A DNA stretch of 64,000 bases from Oenanthe sinensis. Taxonomy: Eukaryota > Streptophyta > Magnoliopsida > Apiales > Apiaceae. The translations under genes were made by a program, and so were the position numbers. The stretch is from assembly GCA_028671895.1 (NCBI GenBank), contig CM053801.1, positions 13,739,375 through 13,803,374 of the forward strand, given 5' to 3'. Below, piece by piece: positions 50,701 to 60,853 of this stretch. The notes under the pieces are model-generated. The model was not told the origin of the DNA. It did no database searches and worked only from the letters and a program-made list of their open reading frames with translations. How positions within the stretch are numbered: the first letter of the stretch is position 1; each line of letters opens with the position of its first letter.

Positions 50701-52302
50701 GATGCAGGGGACTAAATAATATTTTAAAGATGAACATTAAACGGGCCAACTGCTCAGAATGGGAGCAGATTTTCATCCCTTCCAGGTTGATAGACATTTC
50801 ACACTTATCTTATTCCTTTGAAAGTGACATGTAGCTGCTATGCACTGTTTCAACACTTGTATATGCAATCCGTGTATCCATTATAGTTTGAATTTATATT
50901 TCATCTTCTTTTATATAAATAGGTATTTATAATATTATATAATTGTGCTGGATTGATCCTAATTTCATATTTGCTGATTGTTCTCTTCCAGTGTTAGATC
51001 CGTAGTTGCTTTGAATCTACGTAATTATGCAGGCGGAAGAAATCCTTGGGGAAATCTGAAGCCAGAGTATATGGAAAAGGTAAGCATACATTTCTCACAG
51101 TATTCATGAAATTATAGTACCAGCTTAGGGCCATTTACATAACATTGTAATAATCTTTTAGTATATATCTAAAAGTAGGTAATTTTCCCTGAGCCTTTAC
51201 TTCCGTAGAACTTTTTCCACCATATAAACTAAAAATTGAAAGTCCTCTTATTTAATTACAAAATGATGATATAAAAATTACCAGCTGAAGTGCTCGGAGG
51301 ATTAGACATTTAAAATTTTTGAACAAGTTATTAATGAAGGACCAACCCGTCCCTAATCTGTATAAGCTTTACAGCAGTAATGAACTTGCTGTCTGGTTAT
51401 GAAGGGTTTTTTAGAAGTAAATCAGTTATTTATTGGCAAGGATTTATGTGGTAAATTTACTAAAAGCTTTTCCATTCATAGACGTGGGTTGGTATGTATC
51501 TCAACCATATTTTCCCCTACATTGACTTAAAAGGGAAATGAAAAGGAACAATATACAAAAAGGCGAATGGTACCCGTACCCTGATTATTTTTTTTCAAAT
51601 TGCTGAGATTATATCATCACTGTATGGTTATTAGGTGTTCATACAAGAACCTATTAATCTGTTGCTCATACTATAAATTCTTGAAGAGTTTGTAAATGTG
51701 AAGAATATGAACAAGTTGTAAAAATGGCATTATTCTTTGTTCATTGCAAACTGTTGTGCACCACTCATTTGTCACGTACATTTTTATTCGGGCGTTCTTT
51801 TGTTAGGATATGTTTCCATTGCATTATAAGTTAAAACTTAGTCATGTATTTACTTTATTGCTCTTACTTTTTCTTTCTTTTCAGAAAGGTTTTGTTGAGG
51901 CCTGTGCTGATGATGGTTTGCTAGAAGTTTTTGGCCTAAAACAAGGATGGCATGCATCTTTTGTCTTGGTTGAAATTATTTCAGCCAAACACCTTGCACA
52001 GGTAAACTTAATTCATTTCTTGTGATTGAAGTTGACCAAGGATGTAGGTCCGAAAAAATTGACAAATTATTCTTATTTTATATTTGAAGTAATATGTATC
52101 AATGTTTGTTAAAATCATTTCATTGCAACTGAGCAAACCTCAGGCAGCAGCAATTCGGTTTGAATTTAGAGGCGGGGACTGGAAAAATGGTTTTCTGCAG
52201 ATGGATGGGGAGCCCTGGAAACAACCAATGAGCAAGGATTCTACAACTGTTGTGGACATTAAGCGAGTATCAATACAATCAACTGTAATTAATGGGAAAT
52301 AG
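41758..52302 (+). CDS. DGK: Diacylglycerol kinase (plant type, no C1 domain)
   Basis: Twelve exons: 41758-42066, 43999-44121, 44287-44424, 44499-44584, 46130-46220, 46817-46892, 49884-49966, 50047-50117, 50708-50785, 50992-51079, 51885-52001, 52144-52302. They sum to 1419 nt (472 aa plus stop) with GT-AG borders and phases that close. The enzyme phosphorylates diacylglycerol to phosphatidic acid. The catalytic domain has [18 protein letters not shown] (75-91), the ATP-site glycine loop GGDGSVGW (147-154) and GTGNDLSR (179-186). The accessory domain has [21 protein letters not shown] and ends with [20 protein letters not shown] and [20 protein letters not shown]1 and EF-hand domains are absent, as in the small plant clusters II and III. 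The amino terminus (RSSLIDSI...IPKEELRRR) makes a DGK5-like assignment likely but not certain. Intron 1 holds a duplication and intron 6 an LTR. Confidence 0.95.
42306..43795. repeat. Direct duplication inside kinase intron 1
   Basis: Copy A (about 42306-42945) and copy B (about 42953-43795) share long near-identical blocks: the start GATGCATCATAAGAAATGTG, then CTAGTATTCCTCAAAACTTT, then the stretch with TTTCAACATTTCAATTTGCT, and the end GATATCTGCAGCATACAGGT. Copy B carries about 200 bp extra, mainly at 43030-43255, and has small deletions elsewhere. Confidence 0.9.
46939..48655. mobile_element. Probable solo LTR in kinase intron 6
   Basis: 1717 bp from TGTAACACCCCCTTCCC to GGATATTACA. The terminal 5-mers TGTAA and TTACA are perfect inverse complements. 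The 4-bp TATT stands on both sides (46935-46938, 48656-48659). Such ends are usual for plant Ty3/gypsy chromovirus LTRs. No coding sequence inside. The intron splice sites (donor at 46893, acceptor before 49884) are untouched. Confidence 0.7.
48945..49382. mobile_element. hAT-like element remnant with CCCGAA/GGGTTG motifs
   Basis: Subterminal DNA rich in ACCCGAA, TTGGGTT and GACCCA at 48960-49085 and again at 49250-49370, around an AT-rich core with (AT)n at 49099-49123. The right end GATTGCCATCCTA fits the TAGG-TGGCAA hAT terminus read inversely. The left terminus is not recognisable, so the limits are approximate. Confidence 0.5.
49641..49758. repeat. 59-bp tandem duplication in kinase intron 6
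   Basis: Two units (49641-49699, 49700-49758), each starting TTAAGTTCAGAAACAATCTT, differing by a single C/G base. They end 125 bp before exon 7. Confidence 0.93.
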
Positions 52303-53359
52303 TTATTATTATCTTTCTAATGTAACAGTAGCTGATTGATTTATGTATAAAGAATTGCTTAATCAGAGAGGCGCTAGTAAACTAGCAGGTGTTACTCGAA
52401 ATGTTTTCTCCGAAATTCATTATTTATCAGCGTCATTCGTAAGATGTAAGAAATATGTTTTAGGAGGGTGCTGCTTGCTTAGATTCTATGCAGTACATGA
52501 ATGTACTGATGTAATTGTATTGGATTGATAAACTTCTTTATCAATGAAATGTGTTTTTATTTGTGCAAAGGTCTTATTTTTTACCTCTAACATCTTGGAT
52601 TTCGATTTTTGTCTTTGAATCGAAAGGGAGTAGGTTACAGTTTCATTAACTAGGATCCTTTTTCCAACTTGGTGGACACGACATGCATGAGCTTTGCAGA
52701 TGGAGTTATCTAATATGCAGAGAATATCCAAATCTAAGAACTTTCAAGTTTTATTCCCCTATATATATTCATTAACACTGAGCAAATCAAATCGATAGTA
52801 GTTAGCTAAAGTTTACAATGTACGTGTGTTAGTGCATAACTTATATTACTGATATGAATTAGCCATTTAGGCACCTAATATCGGAGGTAAATGATGAGCA
52901 TACACATGCCATCTTATTTGTACAATAAACAAGGGACCAAATTGATAATCAAGTACCCAAGAATTACTTGTGTATATATACACGAACTTGAACATCCGAT
53001 CACCAATGCACCATGATCAGTATCAGTGTTGGTTGGTTCTTCTAGTACTGCTAGTTCTTCGCTTTCTGCGCCTAAAATTTAATCCTCCTTGTGATCTTGA
53101 TGGTCATTTTCAGGGGAACAGGAGCCAGTGAGTCAATCTTGGACTATCTTGTTGAATTCTTCCTTCTTCCTTAACACATTAATACACGTAATCTTGCCTT
53201 TGAAATGGTCTTACTGCATTCTGCTTATAAGATAGAGGAGACCCGGTCGAAGCCATCAGTTACTAGAATGCTTGCATTCATATTTTACCCAGAGGTGTCT
53301 TATAAATGAACATTGATATATAAATAAATGATGTTACTGTTCATATACTATAATCAATA
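52303..53359. other. 3' flank of the kinase gene, no further gene seen
   Basis: The 3' untranslated region probably extends to about 52550; AATGAA-type signals occur near 52543. Beyond that no domain-bearing open frame is visible on either strand. Confidence 0.4.
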
Positions 53360-53368
53360 TATTAATAA

Positions 53369-53967
53369 GAGTAAATTGCAAAAAGGTGGCCGAACTTTAC
53401 ACTCATTTTCCAAAAAGTGGCCAGACTTTCAATTTTGCAAAATGGTGGCCAGATTTGCCTTTTTCCTTTCAAAAAGGTGGCCGGAGGCGATTTTCAGCTT
53501 TTTGACAGGGGTAAAATGGGAAAAAAATGCTAGAGACCCTAAAAATTATCCAAAAAAGAGTAAAAAATTATCCAAAAAATCCCCAAATTAATATGTGTCA
53601 CCTTATGATTGATTATATTCGTAATAATAATAATAATTCGCCTCCAGCCACCATTTTGTAAAATTAAAATTATGGCCAGATTTGTCTTTTTCCTTTCAAA
53701 ATGGTGGCTGGAGGCGAATTATTATTATTATTATTACGAATATAATCAATCATAAGGTGACACATATTAATTTGAGGATTTTTTTGGATAATTTTTAGGG
53801 TCTCTAGCATTTTTTCCCCATTTTACCCCTGCCAAAAAACCGAAAATCGCTCCGGCCACCTTTTTGAAAGGAAAAAGGCAAATCTGGCCACCATTTTGCA
53901 AAATTGAAAGTCTGGCCACTTCTTTGAAAATGAGTGTAAAGTTCGGCCACATTTTTACAATTTACTC
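53369..53967. mobile_element. Fold-back Mutator-like MITE, nearly perfect 599-bp palindrome
   Basis: The ends GAGTAAATTGCAAAAA and TTTTTACAATTTACTC begin arms of about 285 bp that pair almost to the centre (~53670). 9-bp flanks TATTAATAA (53360-53368) and TATTATTAA (53968-53976) differ at one base. Within the arms are AAAGTGGCC/GGCCACTT, AAAATGGTGGCC, GGCGATTTTC and (AATAAT)n blocks; the inner arms are ATTCGCCTCCAGCCACC and its complement. The GAGTAAATTGCA start resembles the element at 37823. No real coding sequence; open frames on both strands mirror each other because of the palindrome. Confidence 0.9.
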
Positions 53968-53976
53968 TATTATTAA

Positions 53977-54786
53977 TTAATAGTCAATAGTCAGCTCGCT
54001 GACAAACATATGTTACACTCACGACCTAAGATAACAAGTGTGTTGTGGACCCTTCTATATTCAATTAAGAAATAGGGGTGACATTTTTTCGCGGATAATA
54101 AATAAACGCGAAATGATATATTGCAACAATCAAACTCGGATTCAATAATAATATGGAGTAATATATAGGCCCTGTTTGGCAACCTATTTTTTCTGGAAAT
54201 AAGTCCTTATTTCCGGAAAAAAATAGGTATGTATGTACTTTTTCTGAAAATAAATAACTTATTTTTTATTTTGAAGATAATATTTGATTTTAAAATTCTA
54301 AAATAAATATTTATTTTTTAAAAAAATGAAAATATGTAAAAAATAAAAATAAAATAAGTTACTTATTTTAAGTTTAAGAACCTCCAAACAGCCGCATAGT
54401 AACATAGGTTGACACCACACAGAAATAAGATAAGTTCATATGATATTATGAAGAGGTGTGATCAACCGATGATGAAGGAACTTACCAAGCCAAATCCAGT
54501 GCCGTAAATTTAAATTTTTGTGGTGAACATCTTATACTTGGAACCAAATTTATGTAGGAATAGGTCCATGTAGCGAATCTCATGATGAACAGAGTGCAGC
54601 ACCTCTATTTTTGCGTTTAAGAGAAAGTGCCTTGTTGCCTCCCTGCTTAAATAACTCTGGCATCCGGTAATTTTTAATCATCTGTGAGCACATGTTCCCT
54701 TAGCGCCGACCCTGTCACAGAGCAAAGGAAAAAAATTCAGTTTCAAGCTTTGATGATAATGAATTCAAAGCAGCTTTGAAAAACAT
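53977..54786. other. Spacer with a MITE; no continuation of the GLR gene
   Basis: Holds the MITE at 54168-54395. The minus strand from 54786 downward keeps a short frame-shifted trace of the GLR sequence (IDVF, then FKAALNSL) to about 54725. After that nothing GLR-like remains; the ion-channel exons are not here. Confidence 0.5.
54168..54395. mobile_element. Tourist-like MITE, copy 4 of 4
   Basis: 228 bp; starts GGCCCTGTTTGGCAACC, ends CTCCAAACAGCCGC. ATA on both sides (54165-54167, 54396-54398). Body colinear with the copies at 2030, 35659 and 36564. Confidence 0.8.
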
Positions 54787-56407
54787 CTATGCAGAAATAA
54801 GTGAAATTGGATTTGCCAGTCCACTAATTTCTAGCACATTCACAAATATCATTAAATCTGCTGTTTTATTTGGAACACGTACTCTTAGCTTCAGGGGCAT
54901 TACTGGTATATCCCATCCTCTGGGCTTCTGTGTGGACTCTCCGGGCCAAATGATTGGTTTGAGAACATTTTCGTTATAGTTTGCATAAACTAATACTTCA
55001 TGACCTTCCTCAGCAGCACTTACTATTTTTCGGCTGAAGCCTCTTCTTGGTGTCCAGTATCCAACAGTTCTATGGCCCTTTCCAATAATGTTGATTATTT
55101 CAAAAGCTCGAGTTTCTAATTTCCCTTGCTTCAGCTTGAATTCTCCGCTTAAGCCTAGAAACCTGGTTTTCAAGATTTCATCAAGAAGTCTTGGGCCTAT
55201 CTCTGAGATTCTAAATGGTGTGATGGCAGGGCTTGGTGCATTTAATTTCTTACTGCTCTTCTTCACATCTTGGAACTGGATCTTCTCTACTGCTGTGGCT
55301 AATGCCCAAACTGTGTCGTACGCCCGCAAACACGTATTATATTCACTACCAACTTTTTCAGTATAATTTTGTTGTTGCTGCATCAACAAACAATTATTTT
55401 TATTCCATCTGATTTTAAAGCTGTCCAGATTTTCTGATTTAGGTATGTAAGGCCTCATGCTTATAACACCTTCCATTGACTCAATAGTTGTAGCATCCAA
55501 GGAGCTTATTGAATTGGATAGAGCATCGGTGATGATCCATGCAGTTCCTTTGCTCATCATTCCTACCTCATGTAAGAGAGAAAATAGGCGAGAAGCAAGG
55601 TCGTGAGAAGTCACGTGAACAAGAAATACCCGATTTTGCAAACTCCTCAAGTGGCGCAGGTCTTTCTTGATGTGCGATACACTGGAAGAAGTTGAGATTG
55701 CACTCATATATGAAATCTGAATACTCGCCTGCTGAAATGTATGGGTAAGAGAAGGGATGAAACCGTTGTCAAAATCTTCTTCTGTGTTGTCTTGATAAAG
55801 CACTACAAGGTCATGCCATCCAAGTCCCTTGACAAGGGAAGCGATACCTTCCAGTTCAGAGGAATCAGGCACTGTGGTTCGAATGAAATAAGGAGTCGGT
55901 GAAGGCCAAAGTGATGAGCTTGTCTCAGAAAATGAAATGATTGGCACCTGAGATTTCCCTCCAATTTTTGCAACAAATCTAGCTTGGTTGGAGTTTTGTG
56001 GCCCAATTATTGCATCCACTTGTTTCACATCAATCAATTCCAAAGCTGCATTAATGAAATAAGAAAAATGATCACAACAATAACCACATAGGCACTTATA
56101 TAAAATAATTAATGACTGGATCACCTGATGAAGCTGCAGAAGGAATATCATTGGAATTCTTGAGGTGTAATGCCAACCTTGTAGTGTAATGAGTATTTGT
56201 TGAGTAGAAATCGGAGAACGCCATGGATATGCAAGAATTGGCAATAAAACCAGAGGACGAACTTAGATCAAGAATTAAGCCAATATCAACTACGATCTGA
56301 TTATACGAGTCTGTAGTCGTACTTGTTTCATTCTGGGCTGAAACTAAATGGAAGATAATAATACCATTGATCAGCAAAAGATAGAGGTATAATTTGAAGA
56401 ACCCCAT
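54787..56407 (-). pseudogene. Glutamate receptor-like (GLR) gene, 5' half only
   Basis: Exons 56125-56407 and 54787-56045 (GCAG acceptor, TCAG|GTGA donor) give 513 residues. They include a signal peptide (MGFFKLYLYLLLINGIIIF...SAQ) and the ligand-binding amino-terminal domain (VDIGLILDL; DAIIGPQNSNQARFVAKIG; PIISFSETSSSLWPSPTPYFIRT; GLGWHDLVVLYQD; AYDTVWALATAVE). The linker follows (GYWTPRRGFSRK; PIIWPGES; PRGWDIP). It stops just after LRVRVP, where intact GLRs begin the S1 ligand-binding half; frameshifted remains of CIDVF and FKAALNSL follow. The membrane segments, pore and S2 are missing. The start at 56407 is preferred over 56443 because MGFFKLYLY begins a clean signal peptide. It could still make a secreted receptor-like fragment, but a truncated pseudogene is likelier. 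Confidence 0.85.
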
Positions 56408-57728
56408 TAGAGCCAAGTTATTTGGCGTAACAAAGAATATCATGTTGTTCTATTTGGAGGGGGATGCTGTAGACATATAGTAGAATTGAAGTGAATAGTA
56501 TAGTACAGACACAGGGATGTGTCATGGATTGAATGTGTCTGTGATATAGCAAGATACTTACTCCTCTAAGGCTCTAATAACAGCCATTTATATCATCGCT
56601 TAACCTTGGATTACAAGAAACATATAAAAGTAATACTACTTGTCTATTGTAGGTATTGACTAAGAAAGCTAAAAAATCTAGATTAAAATTGAGGAATGAC
56701 AAACTTATAGTGACTTGAGTGATTTCCTGGAAGCTACACATTTGTAGCAGCACCCTGGAGAACGTTAACTTGGCTCCTTTAGTCTTGGAGCCTGACTTTC
56801 TGATTGCTTAGATGCATGTACTAGCTTTGTTCTCGTATATATTAGTATCATTCACTTAATTATTTATTACATTGTGTAAATTTCACTCAACTTATAGAAT
56901 TTAAAGTAATTAGAAAAAAGCTAATGTGATTTCATTGTAAAATATATTCTGTCCATTTGGAGAACCGTAATATAGTTAATAATCAATCTGCATCAGCCTG
57001 GGAGAGTCAACTACAAAAATAAAGCGCTCTATTTTTTTTAATTTAAACTACCTTGGGGGTAAAAATTATATGGCACTTTCATATGAAAACAAATAATATG
57101 GCACCTTCACAGTAAACATTTTTAGTAGTTTCTTACTTGATCGTGATATAAATAATTAGTTTTATGATTAAAATTTTATTTTATTGTATGCTTTTATTTA
57201 TGATAACTCAAAAAAAACCATTATTCTTTTTATTCTAAATCGACGTCCTATTTGAATTTTTTCCGGCCAAATTTACTGAAAAAATATATTTTTCAATTAT
57301 AAAAAATTTGAAAAATATAGTATATAGCTAAAAAAACTGAAAAATTATATTATATATAATATATAGCTAAAAAAATATTTAAAAAGTATATTATATAAAA
57401 ATATATTTAATTTATTTTAAAATATAATTTTTAATTTTTTTAAATTAAAAAATAAATTATTTTCAATTTTCAGTTAAAATGTGATCAATCTAACCATAAA
57501 AATGGATTATAATTTTTTAACAAATCAAATAGTAATGGGCCACTCAGTCAATTAAAAAAAAAGCACGTTAATTTATTTATACCAAGGGCGTCGAAAACTT
57601 GAAGCCCCAAATAGCTGCGCTTTTGGTTTAGCTAGGGTTTTAAAATACATACACATATACATACACAATCGCAGCAGCAGCCATCAATCGATATTTGCAG
57701 CAGCCATCAATCGATATTTGCAGCAGCC
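56408..57728. promoter_or_regulatory. Divergent spacer between the GLR remnant and SmE
   Basis: Two divergent genes share this 1.3-kb spacer. The stretch 57030-57500 is extremely AT-rich. The SmE-proximal end carries a telo-box (57633-57640) and a tandem-repeated leader. No further gene recognised. Confidence 0.5.
57633..57640 (+). promoter_or_regulatory. Telo-box upstream of SmE
   Basis: TAGGGTTT, the reverse of the plant telo-box AAACCCTA, about 90 bp before the SmE start. A forward copy AAACCCTAA lies in intron 1 near 57785. Telo-boxes are established elements of plant ribosomal-protein and other housekeeping promoters. Confidence 0.55.
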
Positions 57729-57732
57729 ATGG
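57675..57732 (+). repeat. 23-bp tandem repeat whose third copy contains the SmE start codon
   Basis: Units at 57675-57697 and 57698-57720 begin CAGCAGCCATCAATCG. The third, partial unit at 57721 reads CAGCAGCCATGG, where ATG is the start codon, so the initiation context CAGCAGCCATGG is itself part of the repeat. Confidence 0.92.
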
Positions 57733-60700
57733 CGAGCACCAAAGTCCAAAGGATTATGACCCAGCCCATTGTACTTACTCTTCTAAACCCTAATTTTACT
57801 TTTTTTTAATATCCATCGATTTTCACTAATTTTTTTAACACTTTTGTTTCTGTTTGTGTTTTGTATGTATTGTTTCAATTCAGAACTTGATTTTCAGGTT
57901 TCTCCAAAGCGTAAGTCTCATACCTGTTTAATTTTGTATTTACATAATAATATTTTAATTTTTAGTTAATTAAACCATTTGGGGTGTTTTGTTGATTTAT
58001 ATGTTGATGAATGTGAATTCATAATTTGATTTGTTTTGTTATTAATGAATGTTTCTAGAAAGCGCGCATTCAGATATGGCTTTTCGAGCAGAAAGATTTG
58101 AGGATTGAAGGCAGAATTATCGTAAGCTTCAACTCGACTATTTTACTTCCTTTTTCAGCATTTAGTTTTTCACGCAATAGTAATGTTATGGCTCGTGTTT
58201 GCTTATATATAATTTATTTTATTTTATTAACATTGATATGATTAAGTCATAATGTGATGCATCTGTGTGTGTTTGTGGTATGGGTAATTTTTTATCTATG
58301 TTGTTTTAATATGTCCTGTTGTTATTACAAATTTAGTTCCCTTCATGTGCTTTGTAGTTTGCTACTAGGATTTTTAGTATCTACTGGTTTGCGTATTAGA
58401 TGTTATTACTGTGGCTCTTGTTCCTTGTGTTTTCACCTTGATATGATAACTCATAAAATGATGCATCTATCTGTGTTCGTTGTCATACCTCATACGTTCT
58501 TTGTTTTCATTTGTTGAATGGTTGCCTTGCTTACAATTAGGATTCAATGAAATTTTTGGTTTCACCTTAAAATTTTAAAAAGCGCTAGGAAATTTAGAGG
58601 GAGGTTTTGGAACATAAATAAGGTGGGTTAATAATTTAAGGTTTACTGTAATTTTAAATCTTTCATTTTCTTTCTACTACTCTCTCTTCCCCTTTATTTT
58701 TTTAACAATACTTTATTTAGTTCCTATCTCGTTCCTTTTCTTCCAACCAGACAGAATTAGAAGGGCTTTTTGGTTGTCTTCTATCTGGTACTCTGGTAGA
58801 ATATGTTCATCATTCTTGTTATAAAGATTTTTAAGCATAGTGTGTGTTTAATATAGACCTGGCAATTCGTCCGTGTCGTGTAATTTCGTGTCGTGTACTT
58901 CGTGTTTCGTGTACTTAAATGCCAAACACAAAACCGACCCATTTAGAATCCGTGTACTTTCGTGTTCGTGTACCTTGTTTTCGTGTCGTTCTTGTGTCGT
59001 GTTTCGTGTAAAATTGAATATAAATAAAAATAAATAAAAATAATAAAAATAAATAAAAATAAAAGTTTTTAAGATAATTTTTTAATAAAATATATTAAAT
59101 ATATATATTTAAATCATATTTACATACAATATTATAAAATCATGTATTATTTTAACAATAAATATACATATATTTATTATAAATATCATATATTCATTAT
59201 AAATATTAAAATTTAATTATAAATTTATTTATGTCATGTACTTCGTGTCGTGTCGTGTACTCGAAGGGTAAACACAAAACCGACACTAAATCTCGGTCGT
59301 GTACATTCGTGTTCGTGTACTTTCGTATCGTGTACTGAAAATGCAAACACAAACACTAAATTTTCGTGTCGTTCCGTGTCGTGTAAATCGTGTCGTGTCC
59401 AAAATTGCCGGGTCTAGTTTAATATGCTGTTTGAATTTTTTCAGTAGTATGCATTGCCTTGTATACATTCTTAATACCTTTTCCCATTTGCGTAACGAAG
59501 GAAAAAAATAATTAGTTGAAAGCCCTAGACGAAAAGAAGTGAAAATTTATGAAGATGAGGGTTTTCATATAGCAAGAAAAAGGACTGCGCTGGCATCTCA
59601 AGAGCACAATAAAATCTGAGATGCATTTCCTCATCTGTTTGGTTGGAAGGAATAAAAATCGGATAGAACGTCACTTAAGATTATATCCGTACTTCTCATC
59701 CCTCTTCTTTTCTTTTCCTACCAATTAAAACTAAACCTCAAAGCCACCAATTTGGGAATGAATGCTCTATTTCCTTCATAGCTTTTCTTCACAATTCTCA
59801 TCATTGAAAGTTTGGACTCTTCCATTTTTTACGGGTCTCTCGTTCTCTTCCACATTTTATATTGTATATAACCTTTTAATCCATCACAACCTCATTTATT
59901 TCATCCTTAACAAATGTAGTAATAGAGTTTACTAGTGTACATCCTGATGTTCTTCTTGCCCCTTAAAATTCTATACCAAAATGTTCCCATAGTCCAACAT
60001 AAAAATTACTATGATGCTCACATTAAATCTTTTATACCCAATATTATATCAAAGATAATACTGGCAATGCAAAACCATGTTCAATTAAGTGAGCCTATGT
60101 TCTGTTCCTGTAGAACAATTATATTGTAGTTGCAGATCATATAAGTGATTAAGTAAACAATTATGCATCAATTTGTTGAGAAAATAACATGCTAAACTTG
60201 AGTCAGAAACCCTAGCTATGCATATTTTTCTCTGTGTGCTTGTATATGAGTATGTATAAATTTGGACTTGGTGACTAAAGCTTATATGTATTTTAATGCC
60301 GACTTTGGAAATTTCAGGGGTTTGATGAGTACATGAATTTAGTCCTGGATGATGCTGAAGAAGTCAGTATCAAGAAGAAAAGCAGGAAACCACTTGGTAT
60401 GTCTCTTTATGGTTATTTCTGAAGTTTGAACTGGTGGAAATTGATAAGCAGAAGTATTTTTATCAGAAAATCTTTAACTTTCTAGGTTTGATTGTTAGTA
60501 TTGTTTTTTTATATTTTAAAGTTACATTTATACTATGAAAATCTGTAAACATGTGCTTCTCTGAAGTAAATATACTTATATTTATTTAAAGAAAAATCTG
60601 AAATGTTTTTGAAAGAAGATTGTGTTTGTAGAAGATGGTTCCTTTTTTTGTAGAAGCAGCCTTAATATACTTTCTATGTGCTTAAAATGTCGCTTGCACT

Positions 60701-60853
60701 TCTGTGCAGGGAGGATTTTGCTCAAAGGAGACAACATCACATTGATGATGAACACGTAAGTGTTTTCTTTCCTCCCTTTCCCTTAAATACCAAGTCGTCT
60801 ATAATGTTTCAAATACTTAAAAATTTTCATTTCAAATTTACAGGGGCAAATGA
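57729..60853 (+). CDS. SME1: Small nuclear ribonucleoprotein SmE
   Basis: Six exons: 57729-57770, 57884-57910, 58059-58121, 60318-60396, 60710-60755, 60844-60853. They sum to 267 nt, giving 88 aa, the usual length for SmE. The protein starts [18 protein letters not shown] and carries the Sm1 fold ([33 protein letters not shown]) and the Sm2 motif ([16 protein letters not shown]). It ends in GK. SmE is a core subunit of the heptameric ring (SmB/D1/D2/D3/E/F/G) around U1, U2, U4 and U5 snRNAs in pre-mRNA splicing. All borders are GT-AG with consistent phase; the last exon contributes only 10 nt. Intron 3 (2.2 kb) contains a hAT element. Confidence 0.97.
58854..59416. mobile_element. hAT-like non-autonomous element with TCGTGT arrays, in SmE intron 3
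   Basis: 563 bp. The ends TAGACCTGGCAATT and AATTGCCGGGTCTA pair with one mismatch. A perfect 8-bp duplication GTTTAATA flanks it (58846-58853, 59417-59424). TCGTGT/GTGTAC motifs crowd 58868-59010 and 59235-59400, with an AT-rich core between. No transposase. A partial relative, inverted, is at 18711-19000. Confidence 0.93.

Noticed and set aside
53328..53952. Two similar frames on opposite strands (87 and 61 codons) sharing GVKWGKNARDPKNYPKKS-like residues
   Set aside because: Their similarity reflects the palindromic arms of the fold-back element, not a duplicated gene.
54787..54979. Plus-strand frame of 67 codons overlapping the GLR end
   Set aside because: Antisense shadow of the GLR exon.
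58254..58517. 87-codon Cys/Phe-rich frame in SmE intron 3
   Set aside because: Composition is that of T-rich intron sequence; no domain, and it lies between verified SmE exons.
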